Source of the DNA: Gentiana macrophylla
Taxonomy: Eukaryota; Streptophyta; Magnoliopsida; Gentianales; Gentianaceae
Length of the DNA stretch: 64,000 nt
Direction of reading: 5' to 3'
NCBI GenBank assembly: GCA_026214975.1
Contig: CM047810.1
Span: 38,867,280 to 38,931,279, forward strand
The notes below the pieces were generated by a model. It had not been told where the DNA came from. It was given only the letters and a program-made list of their open reading frames with translations, and ran no database searches. The translations under genes and the position numbers were made by a program. This document shows positions 42,310 through 53,380 of the stretch, piece after piece (positions within the stretch are counted from its first letter, which is position 1; each line of letters begins with the position of its first letter).

Positions 42310-42509
42310 GAACGGGCGTCTAGAATTTGAACGCCCGTCTGCCCCCCAATTTGTCTTCTGAACACTAGTTCAGTGACCTGAACGGGCGTCCATTCTAAAA
42401 TTTTGTTTCCTGCATTAGTTTAGCAGATTAAACGAGCGTCTGGAGTATCAAACGCCCGTCCGGTTATCTCTTCAGGAGGACGTCCGTCCAAGACCTCGGA
42501 CGCCCGTCT
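42310..42509. repeat. Cluster of GACG-NN-CGTC 12-mers in Athila leader (7 copies)
   Basis: Copies start at 42310, 42329, 42380, 42430, 42450, 42478 and 42498. They alternate between ACGGGCGT and ACGCCCGT forms about 20 bases apart, so neighbouring copies are inverted and could pair as hairpins (for example 42312-42319 with 42331-42338). Confidence 0.88.
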
Positions 42510-42661
42510 GCTTCCTCTTTCTTATTCTATTTTATTCTAATTCATTCTATTCTGTTCTTTCCTTTTCTTTCCTTCTCTTAACCCTTGCATACAAGGTTAA
42601 AACTATCTCGTCAACCTGACCTATCGTCAGAGTTGACTTTTCTGTTTTGCTCCCCTGGTTT

Positions 42662-42962
42662 ATGCAAACCAGGAGCAAAAAGGGACCGTTATTATACTGT
42701 CCTGAACCTGAACGGGACATTGTCAAGAGAAGACTTTTCCCAAATCCTGACAACATGAGCGAACACGATTCTAGCGATCACAACCAGGAGGACCAAGAGA
42801 ATAATAACCAAAATCCTCCTGGCATGGATCCCGCTCAATTAAACATAATTCTGATGCAAATGTTGCAGAACCAGCAACAGCAGCAAGCCTGGATAAACCA
42901 GCAGATGCAACAACAACAACCTCAGATAGCTGTTCAACAGCAACAGCCCCATGCACCAGTTG
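42662..42962 (+). pseudogene. gag: Athila gag, N-terminal part (cut by L3)
   Basis: ATG 42662 begins MQTRSKKGPLLYCPEPERD. A Gln-rich stretch (residues about 60-95) follows. The frame is cut at the AGTTG duplication by L3 and resumes at 52056. Upstream bases to 42647 are open but the Met at 42662 matches the usual gag start style. Confidence 0.82.
42958..42962. repeat. 5-bp target duplication of L3, left
   Basis: AGTTG, repeated at 52051-52055. Confidence 0.93.
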
Positions 42963-44646
42963 TGAAGGATGCAGGTTCTTAGATCTAAACGAGTTAGATC
43001 TATGCGCAGCGGATGGATCACGATTTATATATCAAAACACATAATTAAAGGACTTAATCTACTACAAGGGGGTTTAAGATCATGTTACCAATAGTAGGAA
43101 GAGAAGCCAAGATCTTCCGATGTGTTCTCCAAACGGCGGTTGGTGGACACCCTTCTTGATAAACGAACCTCCTTGATATGCAACACCAAGAAAATCTCTA
43201 AGTTTTTCTTCTTCTAAAACCCTAGACAAGAGAAACAAATTTTGTCTCTCTTTTTTAATGAGTGGGGCGAAATTTTTCTTGTCCTTATGTCTTGGAAGAA
43301 CTCTCTTTATATAGGAGAGTAAATCCTTGGCCTCCAAGTTTCTAATCAATTAAATAATTAATTAAAAAGAAATCACAATAAAGGATAATTCCATTTATAA
43401 AAGATTGTGATTAATCAATCAATCAATTACAAATAAATCATCTTTAATTAATCATTAATCACACAAGAAAATCAAATCTTGCATTTAATGAAGTATGAGG
43501 CGCCACCCCTAGGGTTTAAAAGCCCACATAAAATGTCTTTTATGTGTATTATATTATTTAGTCCAACTAAATAATATCCATGCATATCAATTAATTAGCC
43601 CAGCCAATTAATTATCACTGAGGCCCAAATAACAAGAATATCATTCCGAATTACAGAAGCCACATCGGGGACCATTGACCTATAACCAGTAGCTCCAATA
43701 ATTAATTATTCATCAAACAGAATAAGTACATTAATTATTAATTCCGGGATTACGCCACCATAAACCCGAAACTGAACTCTACCGATTATAGATGTATACT
43801 TATACTCAACCCATAGAGTTAATAAGCGTCCATTGATATAATCACTACATACGGATTAACCCTCCATAGATCGTCCCATTACGGTGGGAAGTCTCCGTGA
43901 ACCCGACTCGAGAATATCTTATCCTTATTTACCATCAACCCCTCGATGATCAATTAGTACACATATCGACTAGTAGCTAATTAGTCAAATGTGAACTCCG
44001 GGATTGATCACTTTCTTAGGGCTAACAAATAAGGGATCGTCTCTCTACTTCCCGCAGGAAGGAATGGATTCCATGTCTGTGAAAATCGAACTACTCACTC
44101 ATCCTGAGATAGTGCCAATGAGAAGTGGCTTGGAACACATATTTAAGTGAACCGTAACTAACACATCAAACACTACCCCGGACAAGCGGCAGACTGTGAT
44201 CACCTCAGATTAAGGTTGATCCATATATGATCATCTAATGATTTAATAAGATTCCTCGATTACGGAATTATACCGAGAAACTCAGATTAAATCGGTCCAG
44301 TCCTATATGAATGCCATCATATATAAATGCCCCACGTAGGTACCCTCTACCGACAGTCCGGATAAGACTATCACACCCTAAGGTGTTCTGGGCGCATTAT
44401 TGGTGTTTTAATCAAGAGACCCTAAACTCTGATTAAGTTCACCATGGACTAACAGTTTAAGCATATCTCCACTAACTCAATCCTCACGTGTAATCCATAC
44501 ACTGAGTTAAGTGGTTACATACAGATATACTCAGGGTTTGCAGCAGTGTATTATTTACAAGCACAAAGCAAGTAATAAGGTGAGATAAATTTTGTCATCC
44601 ATTAAAAACAATTACACAAATTGTCTTTCGGGCACTACATCTAACA
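42963..44646 (-). repeat. L3 3' LTR
   Basis: 1,684 bp. Plus-strand ends are TGAAGGATGC and CATCTAACA. It matches 50359-52050 end to end. Confidence 0.93.
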
Positions 44647-44656
44647 ATCTCCCACT
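44647..44656 (-). other. Polypurine tract of L3
   Basis: Minus strand AGTGGGAGAT immediately before the 3' LTR start TGTTAGATG. This form is common in plant copia elements. Confidence 0.8.
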
Positions 44657-47600
44657 TGCACGAAATGACAAGTAACGATTGTTTTTAGAGCACACCCTTT
44701 CTCATCTTATTCACAACACTCTCCCACTTGCTCTAAAAGCAGATGAGACATATCACTAAATGCCGTACCCTCCAAGCACTAGACTTGGTGCACTAATCAG
44801 TTAGGTTATCGGCTCGAAACGATCTTTAGGATCGAACGTTGTCGGTCCATCTAATCAGCGTACTCTCTCTCAATATGCTTTTGACCTCTAAAGGATCGAG
44901 AAAATCCTTCTAAGCTATCTCTTCACTTGTTTCACAACGGTGATATCGGCTCACTAGACCTAGAATTACTCCCGATCGTAAAGGAAATTCCTAAGCCATA
45001 TCGCCACTTTAGCTGCTCCGAAAGCTGCTACGTATCCGATTAACTAAAATCGAATTGGCGGTTCTGGATTTCTCCAGACTATAGCTTCATCACAATGAGT
45101 AAACACTGAGCCCGAGATCGTCCCAACGATCATCCTTAATATGACTGTAAGTCAAAATCAGTGTAGTCAACCATATTCAAATTTGCACCTGAATATACAA
45201 GCATATGATTCCTCGTTCTCTAACGATACTTGAGGACGTACTAAACCGCTACTTATTGCTTGAATCCAAGATTCAACTGCAATTGACTCGTTTTAAGCTG
45301 ACTTGCCCTTATCCCAGAGAGACTCTATCCCATTTTCTCTTTATCCGAAGATTTGGAGAATCATTCCTGAGAGGTAGGGTAGGACTACTCTCGATGAATC
45401 TTTGCAACCAGTATATGCATAATCATCTTATTCAATAAGATAGGTGGGATAGCCAATGACTCATTCTCGTGAATTTGACCGAATCAAATTCTTAGAATAT
45501 AGTCCAATTCTCTCATCCAGAGAATCTTGGCGTGTCAGTTTCCGACTTCAGATAGCACACCCATGTTGTTTCCAACTGTTTTAGTGTTATCATTCATGAA
45601 CACTAATAATACACAGTCTACAAAAGACTTATCAATATTCTGGTCAAGTCCACATATTTTAAAACATGCGACTTTTAATGACCGAGAGGTTCTCTTAAAT
45701 CCACAAAGGATATAAGCCATGGCAGGCTTCCTACCAATGGTTCTTTCTGAATAAATTAAGATATCGTTAGTCTCGCAAAAAAAGGTATTAGGGAATCACC
45801 CCTATCTTCTGCTTTGTAACGAATCCGTTATTCATTCTCAGCTAAAACCCTTCTATTCTGAATGAATTCAGATTCCGTTGTTCGGCAAGAAAGTCTCGTG
45901 GAATCACCCCTTTTTTCTCGCTTTAACGAAATCTAGCAAGACCGAGTGGTGAGAGAGTTCAAGGTCTGGTTAACTCTCTAGTTGTCAGGGAATCACCCCT
46001 ATACCACTCAACTTTGCGCTGAAAGTTTAAACTTTCCTATGCATTCGACTCTTTTCTATGTATATCCAATTGCTCCCACTGGGCTGAGACACTCAGTGGT
46101 TCTACAATGTAGATCGAACAAAACTGAGTACAAAACTCCATTTACGAGGTTAAGGCTATCAAACCAACCTCTATGATCAGAATCCTATACAGCCCACTAA
46201 GAGCCATAGGTTATCAATCACCCCCGCAGACCGTAAAGTCCACAAAACCACAATGTGTCAATGGTTAAACCATACTCCCACTGCGTGGTGGATTGACATC
46301 CTGATCTAGTAGTATTTATCAGTGTAATCACCAACAACCGATGTTGGACGTGGTCTGATTAAATCAGATAGTAACTACCTTTGGGTAACCGTACTCCAAG
46401 GTTTAAGGTTGTTACTTATAGATTCTATCGAAGGCTTGTGGCGATTCAACCGTCACTTTACGATCTCAAGAATCTTATAATCAACCTTCACTCGCCTCAT
46501 TAAGATATTTCACGAACAAATACAATCAACGACGTATACGCAAAATCTCCAGTCCTACCTTCAAGCATTAAATGCTAAATGCCTACATTTATGGAAGTGG
46601 TGTGAACCGAATTCACTCATTATCCATAAAATTCACTGGCATCTTCTAGGTAGACTTCTCGGTTTACATAATAATGTTAACCGTTATTTTGCAACCAATT
46701 ATCTTAATCGAGTTTAACAGTGTATTGTAGCACATTAATAACTATATCAGGCAAGTCTATGGTTTCTTCCTCAGTGAGAAAGACTATGCGATAGCCTATT
46801 TCTGAGCATGGAATACTCTATTCTCTGCTAAAATCAGAGACTCCTCATTTTATTCTTTTGATAAACTAAATCATGTTTCGAGTAGTTATCAGACAAAATG
46901 TCACCACTCAAAAACTCCCACTAGCTTGTATCTCTCACTAGACCCCGAAGGTCATGATGAACAAGCTATGTTACCCCTTCAAATCTATTACCCTCTCCCG
47001 ATTGAAAGGAAACTTAGTCATTGTTCCTTTGAGATAGTGTTCTTAGACTGGGGAGATAGGAATCACCCTTAGCCACCGTCGTCTCTTATCTCTAGGATAT
47101 ATGCACTAATTAATAGATATTGAAGGGTCGTTTATCTTAATACGGAAACCTTTTACCTTTAATAGTTTTATATGTGTTACACATACCTATTCAGCTTTTC
47201 TTAGTGGTTATGTCTTTATCAAACAAAAGTCCGAGTCTTGGATTCGTACTACAAATGTCATATTCACTTTCTATGAGGCAACAATATATCGAGTTGAAAG
47301 TGAATCCATTTGTTTCAACGAATCTGTAAACAGAAAAATAAAATTTTCTGTGATATTCAAGGATAGAATCCGAAATTCATTTCCTTATATCACTCCTACT
47401 ATTCTAGCTGAAATTACTGCCCGTTGTTACTCTATTAATCGTTAATGCACAACTTCCTTGTTCTTCCAAAGAACTAAGCTATCGAGTCAAGTTACTCGGT
47501 TATGAAAGTCGCTAAGGATTCATTGGTTAGTGATCTGAAATCACTTTCCTTATCCTATACTTTCTTTAATTAATGTTTCGGTTTAGCCTCAAAACTTCAG

Positions 47601-49030
47601 TTAAGATGATTAACACTTATAGACATTCTTTCCCATTCTTAACTTTCCTTAAAAGGAAATAGTCTTGAACTAGCAGTTCGTTTGAGTAGACACTACTCGT
47701 GAACTGTGGGATGGGATGTCTAATGAAAGAGTTACCCTGTGGGACTTATTTTCTACTAAATCAGAAAAACATAAGATAAAAGCTCCCACTAGTTTATCGG
47801 TTCCAAATACCGTCTAACTAGCGACACTTTAATTGATGATTCTCCAATTTTTCTATTAGAAAATTTCTCGTGTAGACACTACACAATTAAAATTCACTAG
47901 AAGAATTTTATCGTCCCAATCATCTTTCAAACTAACTACGGTTGTCTCTCGCTCAAGACGAGTGACAAAGCGATGACATGCCTATTTACGTCACTTAAGT
48001 TTTGAAGGCTTCAAGAGAAATATCTCTTCCAAAAATTGATCGCATGTGAGATTAATAAATACAACGTTCTAGTTACTTACCACTTTTTAACGAAGTCATT
48101 ACTAGTCAATTTTACACTAGCAGCCTCTAGCACCTTAGAGATATATATAACGATTTGTAAATAAAATTGATGAAAAATAAATCCAAATCATACACTACTA
48201 AAATTTTAGGAACATAAACTAAGTACTTATAGTCTATCCTACCGTTCCAAGGATTTAATATAATGCCTTAGTGCCGCCTTAGGAGTAGGTCAAAGAGGTT
48301 TCGATTAATATTGAAGATCGATTGAGAATCGAACATCTCATTTGTGATCGTCAATCACCTTTCCTTTTCAAACCAAGGTACTACCAAAAATACCTTTATG
48401 AGTGTGACCTCTCTGTCTCAGATTTTTAGGTAGACCCGAGTGTACCGCCTTAGGGTCGGTCGGTGACCCGACGAGTACCCAAAATCCTATCCTTTCGAGA
48501 CCAAGCCTTGAATTTTGATAGCGGTGAAGGCCTTCCTTAGGGAGGCCGGTCCCGAGCCGGCGACACGAGGCGTCACCATTCTCTCACGTTGCTTGTGTCA
48601 ACAGATGAGGCCGTGGGGTCGGTGTCGCCTCTCCTGCTCCCACTCAATATTTTGAAAAAGTGGTGGGTTTATCGATCACGTTTTTGGACTTGATGTTACA
48701 TTAAGGAACAATAAATCATAGTCCCGAATGTTGTCGGTTATGTGGGCTAGCCCACCCGACCTATTCGTTAGAACATATGTGGCCGTCCGGACGGGTCAAG
48801 GCTAGGAGAGGTCCGTTGAGCCGTAGTGGCTCTTCGATGGCTCAAGATATTGCTGACCCCGTGCAAACGCCACACGTGGAGGGTGAAGTCGATTGAGCCG
48901 TAGCTACTGTTGACCACCCAACCGTGGTTAAACCACTTTCGAACCTGTTTGCCCGTGATTATCCAATCCTTAAACATCAAACTTTCACGTAGACACTACG
49001 GAACAAAAACGTAATCTCGTCTTAGGTAAG

Positions 49031-49124
49031 GTGGAATTCACCGAGAATCCAACACCTTAACCACGAGGTTTCGGGATTTTACTCCTTATGCTTTCGCAGA
49101 GTGGGATTCACCGAGAATCCATCA
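49031..49124. repeat. 24-bp direct repeat, 70-bp offset
   Basis: GTGGAATTCACCGAGAATCC and GTGGGATTCACCGAGAATCC at 49031 and 49101. The pair is present in inverted form in L4 at about 61215-61305. Confidence 0.85.
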
Positions 49125-49568
49125 CCCAACCTCGGCGATTGAAAAAACCCGTGTTCCTCGGTTTTGGTACAAAATAGAGAGAAAAATTAGTTTTCTTGTC
49201 TTGGGTTCTAGAAGAAGAAAAACTTGGAGCTTTTCTTGGTGTTGCATATCAAGGAGGTTCGTTTATCAAGAAGGGTGTCCACCAACTTTTACCCTAATTA
49301 GTTTCTAATTAATATCAAACAATTAATTAAAACTAATCGTGTGTTAATTTATACATGCCTAACTAATTCCTCGAATTAATTTCTACATGTATGCATATGG
49401 AGTGGAATTCATGATATGATGCATGTCATGGCAATTTTTCGGTTCAACTCATACAATCTACACATGTATACTAGTGCAGAAAATAAACACCGAGATGGAC
49501 CGTTGGCACCCCCGTAACTAATCTATTCGAAAATAAATTAAAACCCTAATCTGCAGCTGTTAAGAATC

Positions 49569-50045
49569 TTCGACGATCGGCATATCAAACGAACTTGGAT
49601 CGGGACGAAACTTTCCAGATCTGATTTTCATTCTTCGTACTTCAAGATGGACGGTCGGATCGGAGCTTTGACTTGTCCATCTTCCTCAGTGAGCCGCCCA
49701 ACTTGCTGCTGAAACAGACTCTTATAGCAACGCATCATATACTTCCCGAGGCCGATCGGGGATCAAGATGAATCCCGATCGTCCTGAAAATTTTATCTCA
49801 CGTCCAAAATTCCATGATTATCGATCTGACCGGTCGGATATTCGTTTCAACGGTTAAATACTTTCCAGAAAATCGAGGAAGTCACAGTTAGGGTTTCTGT
49901 GAATCCTGCGTTTTTCTGTTACAGCTGCCTCTTCTTATCAACGAACGGACATCCAAACGGACTCTGATCGACGCGAAATTTTGTGGGATTGTTCATCAAC
50001 TTCAAATATTGATTCTGACCGGAGGGATCTTCGTTTTAACGGCTC
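49569..50045. repeat. Three degenerate repeats in the L3 leader
   Basis: Three blocks of roughly 105-120 bp, each containing a CGAAA/GAAATTTT stretch and ending in a GACCGG-CGGAT-TTCGTTT-AACGG-like phrase (best at 49830-49850 and 50019-50040). They start near 49569, 49748 and 49938. Confidence 0.55.
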
Positions 50046-50344
50046 AAACAACGGAAAAAACGAAAATACTAAACAGCTACTGTACAGATCTATTTTCTGG
50101 AAATTAAACTTGCAATAAAAAAAAAATTACATAATTTCCTATACTCATATGAACGAATTTTCATCGTTTATATGAGTTTACAATAGATCTAACGGGTAAA
50201 CAATGCCAACCCCAATCCATCTCTTCAACCATAACAATTTTAATCATAATCAATGCATAATTATAAGTAAAAATTACCTACATGCAATTCCACTCCTTTA
50301 AATCGTTTAATTACGATTATGACTATATAAATCGTGGAACCTGT

Positions 50345-50356
50345 CTCTGATACCAC
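50345..50356 (-). other. Primer-binding site of L3
   Basis: Minus strand TGGTATCAGAGA, one base from TGGTATCAGAGC; L4 has the exact TGGTATCAGAGCC at 60078. Confidence 0.88.
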
Positions 50357-50358
50357 AT

Positions 50359-52050
50359 GAAGGATGCAGGTTCTTAGATCTAAACGAGTTAGATCTATGC
50401 GCAGCGGATTGGATAACGATTAAATATTAAAAACACAAATTAAAAGGACTTAAACTACTCCAGGGGGTTTAAGATCATGTTACCAATAGTAGGAAGAGAA
50501 GCCAAGATCTTCCGATGTGTTCTCCAAACGGCCGGTTGGTGGACACCCTTCTTGATAAACGAACCTCCTTGATATGCAACACCAAGAAAAACTCTAAGTT
50601 TTTCTTCTTATAAAACCCTGCATGCAAGAAAACAAATTTTTCTCTCTTTTTTTAATGAGTGGGCTAAATTTTCCTTGTCCTTATGTCTTGGAAGAACTCT
50701 CTTTTTATATAGGAGAGTAAATCCTCTACTCCAAGTTTCTAATCAATTAAATAATTAATTAAAAAGAAATCACAATAAAGGATAATTCCATTTATAAAAG
50801 ATTGTGATTAATCAATCAATCAATTACAAATAAATCATCTTTTATTAATCATTAATCACACAAGAAAATCAAATCTTGCATTTAATGAAGTATGAGGCGC
50901 CACCCTAGGGTTTAAAAAGCCCACATAAAATGTCTTTTATGTGTATTATATTATTTAGTCCAACTAAATAATATCCATGCATATCAATTAATTAAATTTC
51001 AACAATTAATTATCACTGAGGCCCAAATAACAAGAATATCATTCCGAATTACGTAAGCCACATCGGGGACCAATGACCTATAACCGTGAGGTAGCTCAAT
51101 AATTAATTATTCATCGAATGTAATAAGTACATTAATTATTAATTCCGGGATTACGCCACCATAAACCCGAAATCGAACTCTACCGATTATAGATGTATAC
51201 TTATACTCAACCCATAGAGTTAATAAGCGTCCATTGATATAATCACTACATACGGATTAACCTCTCACACAGATCGTCCATTCCGGGTGGGAAGTCTCCG
51301 TGAACCCAACTCGAGAATATCTTATCCTTATTTACCATCAACCCCTCGATGATCAATTAGTACACATATCCGACTAGTAGCTAATTAGTCAAATGTGAAC
51401 TCCCGGATCGATCACTTTCTTAGGGCTAACAAATAAGGGATCGTCTCTACTTCCCGCAGGAAGGAATGGATTCCATGTCTATGAAAATCGAACTACTCAC
51501 TCATTTGGAGATAGTGCCAATGAGAAGTGGCTTGGAACACATATTAAAGTGAACCGTAACTAACACATCAAACACTACCCCGGGACAAGCGGCACCACAG
51601 TGATCACCTCGGGATTAAGGTTGATCCATATATGATCATCTAATGATTTAATAAGATTCCTCGATTACGGAATTATACCGAGAAACTCAGATTAAATCGG
51701 TCCATCTATATGAATGCCATCATATATAAATGCCCCACGTAAATACCTCTACCGACAGTCCGGATAAGACTATCACACCCTAAGGTGTTAAGGCGCATTA
51801 TTGGTGTTTTAATCAAGAGACCCTAAACTCGATTAAGTTCACCACGGACTAACAGATTTAAGCATATCTCCACTAACTCAATCCTCACGTGTAATCCATA
51901 CACCGAGTTAAGTGGTTACATACGAGATATACTCGGGGTTTGCAAAGCGATGTATTATTTACAAGCACAAAGCAAGTAATAAGGTGAGATAAATTCTGTC
52001 ATCCATTAAAAACAATTACACAAATTGTCTTTCGAGCACTACATCTAACA
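50359..52050 (-). repeat. L3 5' LTR
   Basis: 1,692 bp. It carries a minus-strand TATA box CTATATAAA (plus 50704-50712), followed in transcription direction by the R/U5-like part ending TGCATCCTTCA. Confidence 0.93.
50704..50712 (-). promoter_or_regulatory. TATA box of L3 5' LTR
   Basis: CTATATAAA on the minus strand. L4 has CTATAAAA at 59703 in the matching place. Confidence 0.6.
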
Positions 52051-52055
52051 AGTTG
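52051..52055. repeat. 5-bp target duplication of L3, right
   Basis: AGTTG, identical to 42958-42962; Athila gag resumes. Confidence 0.93.
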
Positions 52056-53380
52056 CACATCCACCAAGAATCGAATGTTCAATGACAAAAGAATTTTCAG
52101 CGGGCCGTGGGTCATTGTCTTGAAGAAGACCCTTATGCGCCATATCTTGATCAAGACTTCTTGGAAGGGCATAGATCAATTCGGCCTTCGGAGATGGGAG
52201 GAATGCATTTTGATTTAAAGAATGGAGTTGTGGGGATGGTCCAAAATAGTTCATTCCATGGCACTGCTCCAGAAGACCCACATGACTTCTTGTCTACTTT
52301 TGTGCAAATATGTGAAGCAGGTCACTACCCTGGCATTCCTTCAGAAGTTGTTAAATTGAAACTTTTCCCGTTTTCCTTGAAAGGTGAAGCAAATCGATGG
52401 TTTAAGTCCTTACCCCATCACTCTCTTCATAATCAAGTGATGTTAAAAGAGCCTTTGCTCTGAAATTCGTTTCACCTGGAACGATAATGGACCGTAAACG
52501 AGATATAGCTACTTTCGAGCAATTAAAAGGAGAGAGTGTGGGAAAGGCCTGGGAGAGGTTGAATTTGTTAATGAGGAAATGCCTAACCATGGATACAATC
52601 GACATGAACTTCTAGAATTATTCTATCAGGGTGTTTCTCAACCCAATAGAGATTACCTAGATTCCACAGCTCATGGATCGTTTTTAGGGGGAGGAGATGA
52701 TGCTGCCTACAGGGTAGCAGAAACAATAGCTAAGAATAACATGTGGGCTACTCAAAAGAAGACCCATGTTAGTGGAAGCAAAAAGGAGGTTGCTGCAAGT
52801 AACTCGGAGACAAAAATGCTAGTTGCTCAAATGGAAATAATGAACAAGCAACTAGCCAACCTACAAATGAAGCAGCAAGAAGGGCCAGCAGATGTGAATA
52901 ACTTGGGCAAGCAGGCCGGGAATATGATGAATGAGGAAGTGCATGCCATGGAGAACCAAAATCAACCTTTCAGAGGCTTCAGTAAAAATTCTGGTCAATC
53001 GAGCCACACTCAAAACCGTAACTATTCGGGAAACCCGTGAAATAGTTATTATACACCACCTAGTGCATCCAATAACCAAAGACCCCAAGGTAACTGGGCT
53101 CAAACGCAAAATCAACAGCCCACCTATGTCTCTCAGAAGAAATTTGATGAGCTAGTAGACATGGTGAAAACACTAGCCACCGGTCAAAAAACGATGGAGA
53201 GACAGATTGGTCGATGGTTTGAACAACAAGCGGCGAGACCTCAAGGAAGACGCCTAGTTATACAGATAAAAACCCTAAGGCAGATGTCAGTGCTTGTAAT
53301 GCCATCACACCGCAATGGGATCAGGGACAAGAGGAGGAGTTGAATGCAGTCACCCTCAGAAGCGGTAAGAAAGCTGGATC
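52056..53380 (+). pseudogene. gag: Athila gag, main part, and gag-pol linker
   Basis: The gag domain is in 52107-52463 (GTAPEDPHDFLSTFVQICE, LKLFPFSLKGEANRWFKSL). It continues after a frameshift at 52579-53040 (HELLELFYQGVSQPNRDYLD, MEIMNKQLANLQMKQQ) and then out of frame to the conserved linker LNAVTLRSGKK near 53340-53375. Several stops and shifts break it. The L3 insertion separates it from its N-terminus. Confidence 0.82.

Larger units (their letters stand above)
44657..50344 (-). other. L3 interior, noncoding
   Basis: No gene is supportable in 5.7 kb. Seen structure: the PPT octamer CTCCCACT recurs at 44721, 46073, 46275, 46915, 47783 and 48637; a 24-bp direct repeat at 49031 and 49101; three degenerate repeats of about 190 bp at 49569-50045. 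The stretch 46440-48940 is the part shared with L1 and L4. Confidence 0.8.
42963..52050 (-). mobile_element. Complete L-family noncoding LTR element (L3)
   Basis: 9,088 bp on the minus strand: 5' LTR 50359-52050, primer site, 5.7-kb interior, polypurine tract, 3' LTR 42963-44646, with AGTTG on both sides. LTR ends are TGTTAG...CTTCA. The primer site is the initiator Met-tRNA type seen in copia elements. The interior has no frame above about 80 residues and no gag or pol motif on either strand. It therefore needs proteins from another element, like known LARD-type elements, but its LTRs (1.7 kb) and interior set it apart. The two LTRs are close but differ at scattered CG-context sites. Confidence 0.92.

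Noticed and set aside
36800..42509. CRISPR-like array
   Set aside because: The 12-mers are short, degenerate, in both orientations and irregularly spaced, inside plant gypsy elements; no repeat-spacer regularity.
42771..43021. Minus-strand hydrophobic frames over the Athila gag start
   Set aside because: Shadows of the Gln-rich gag stretch (CAG/CAA repeats).
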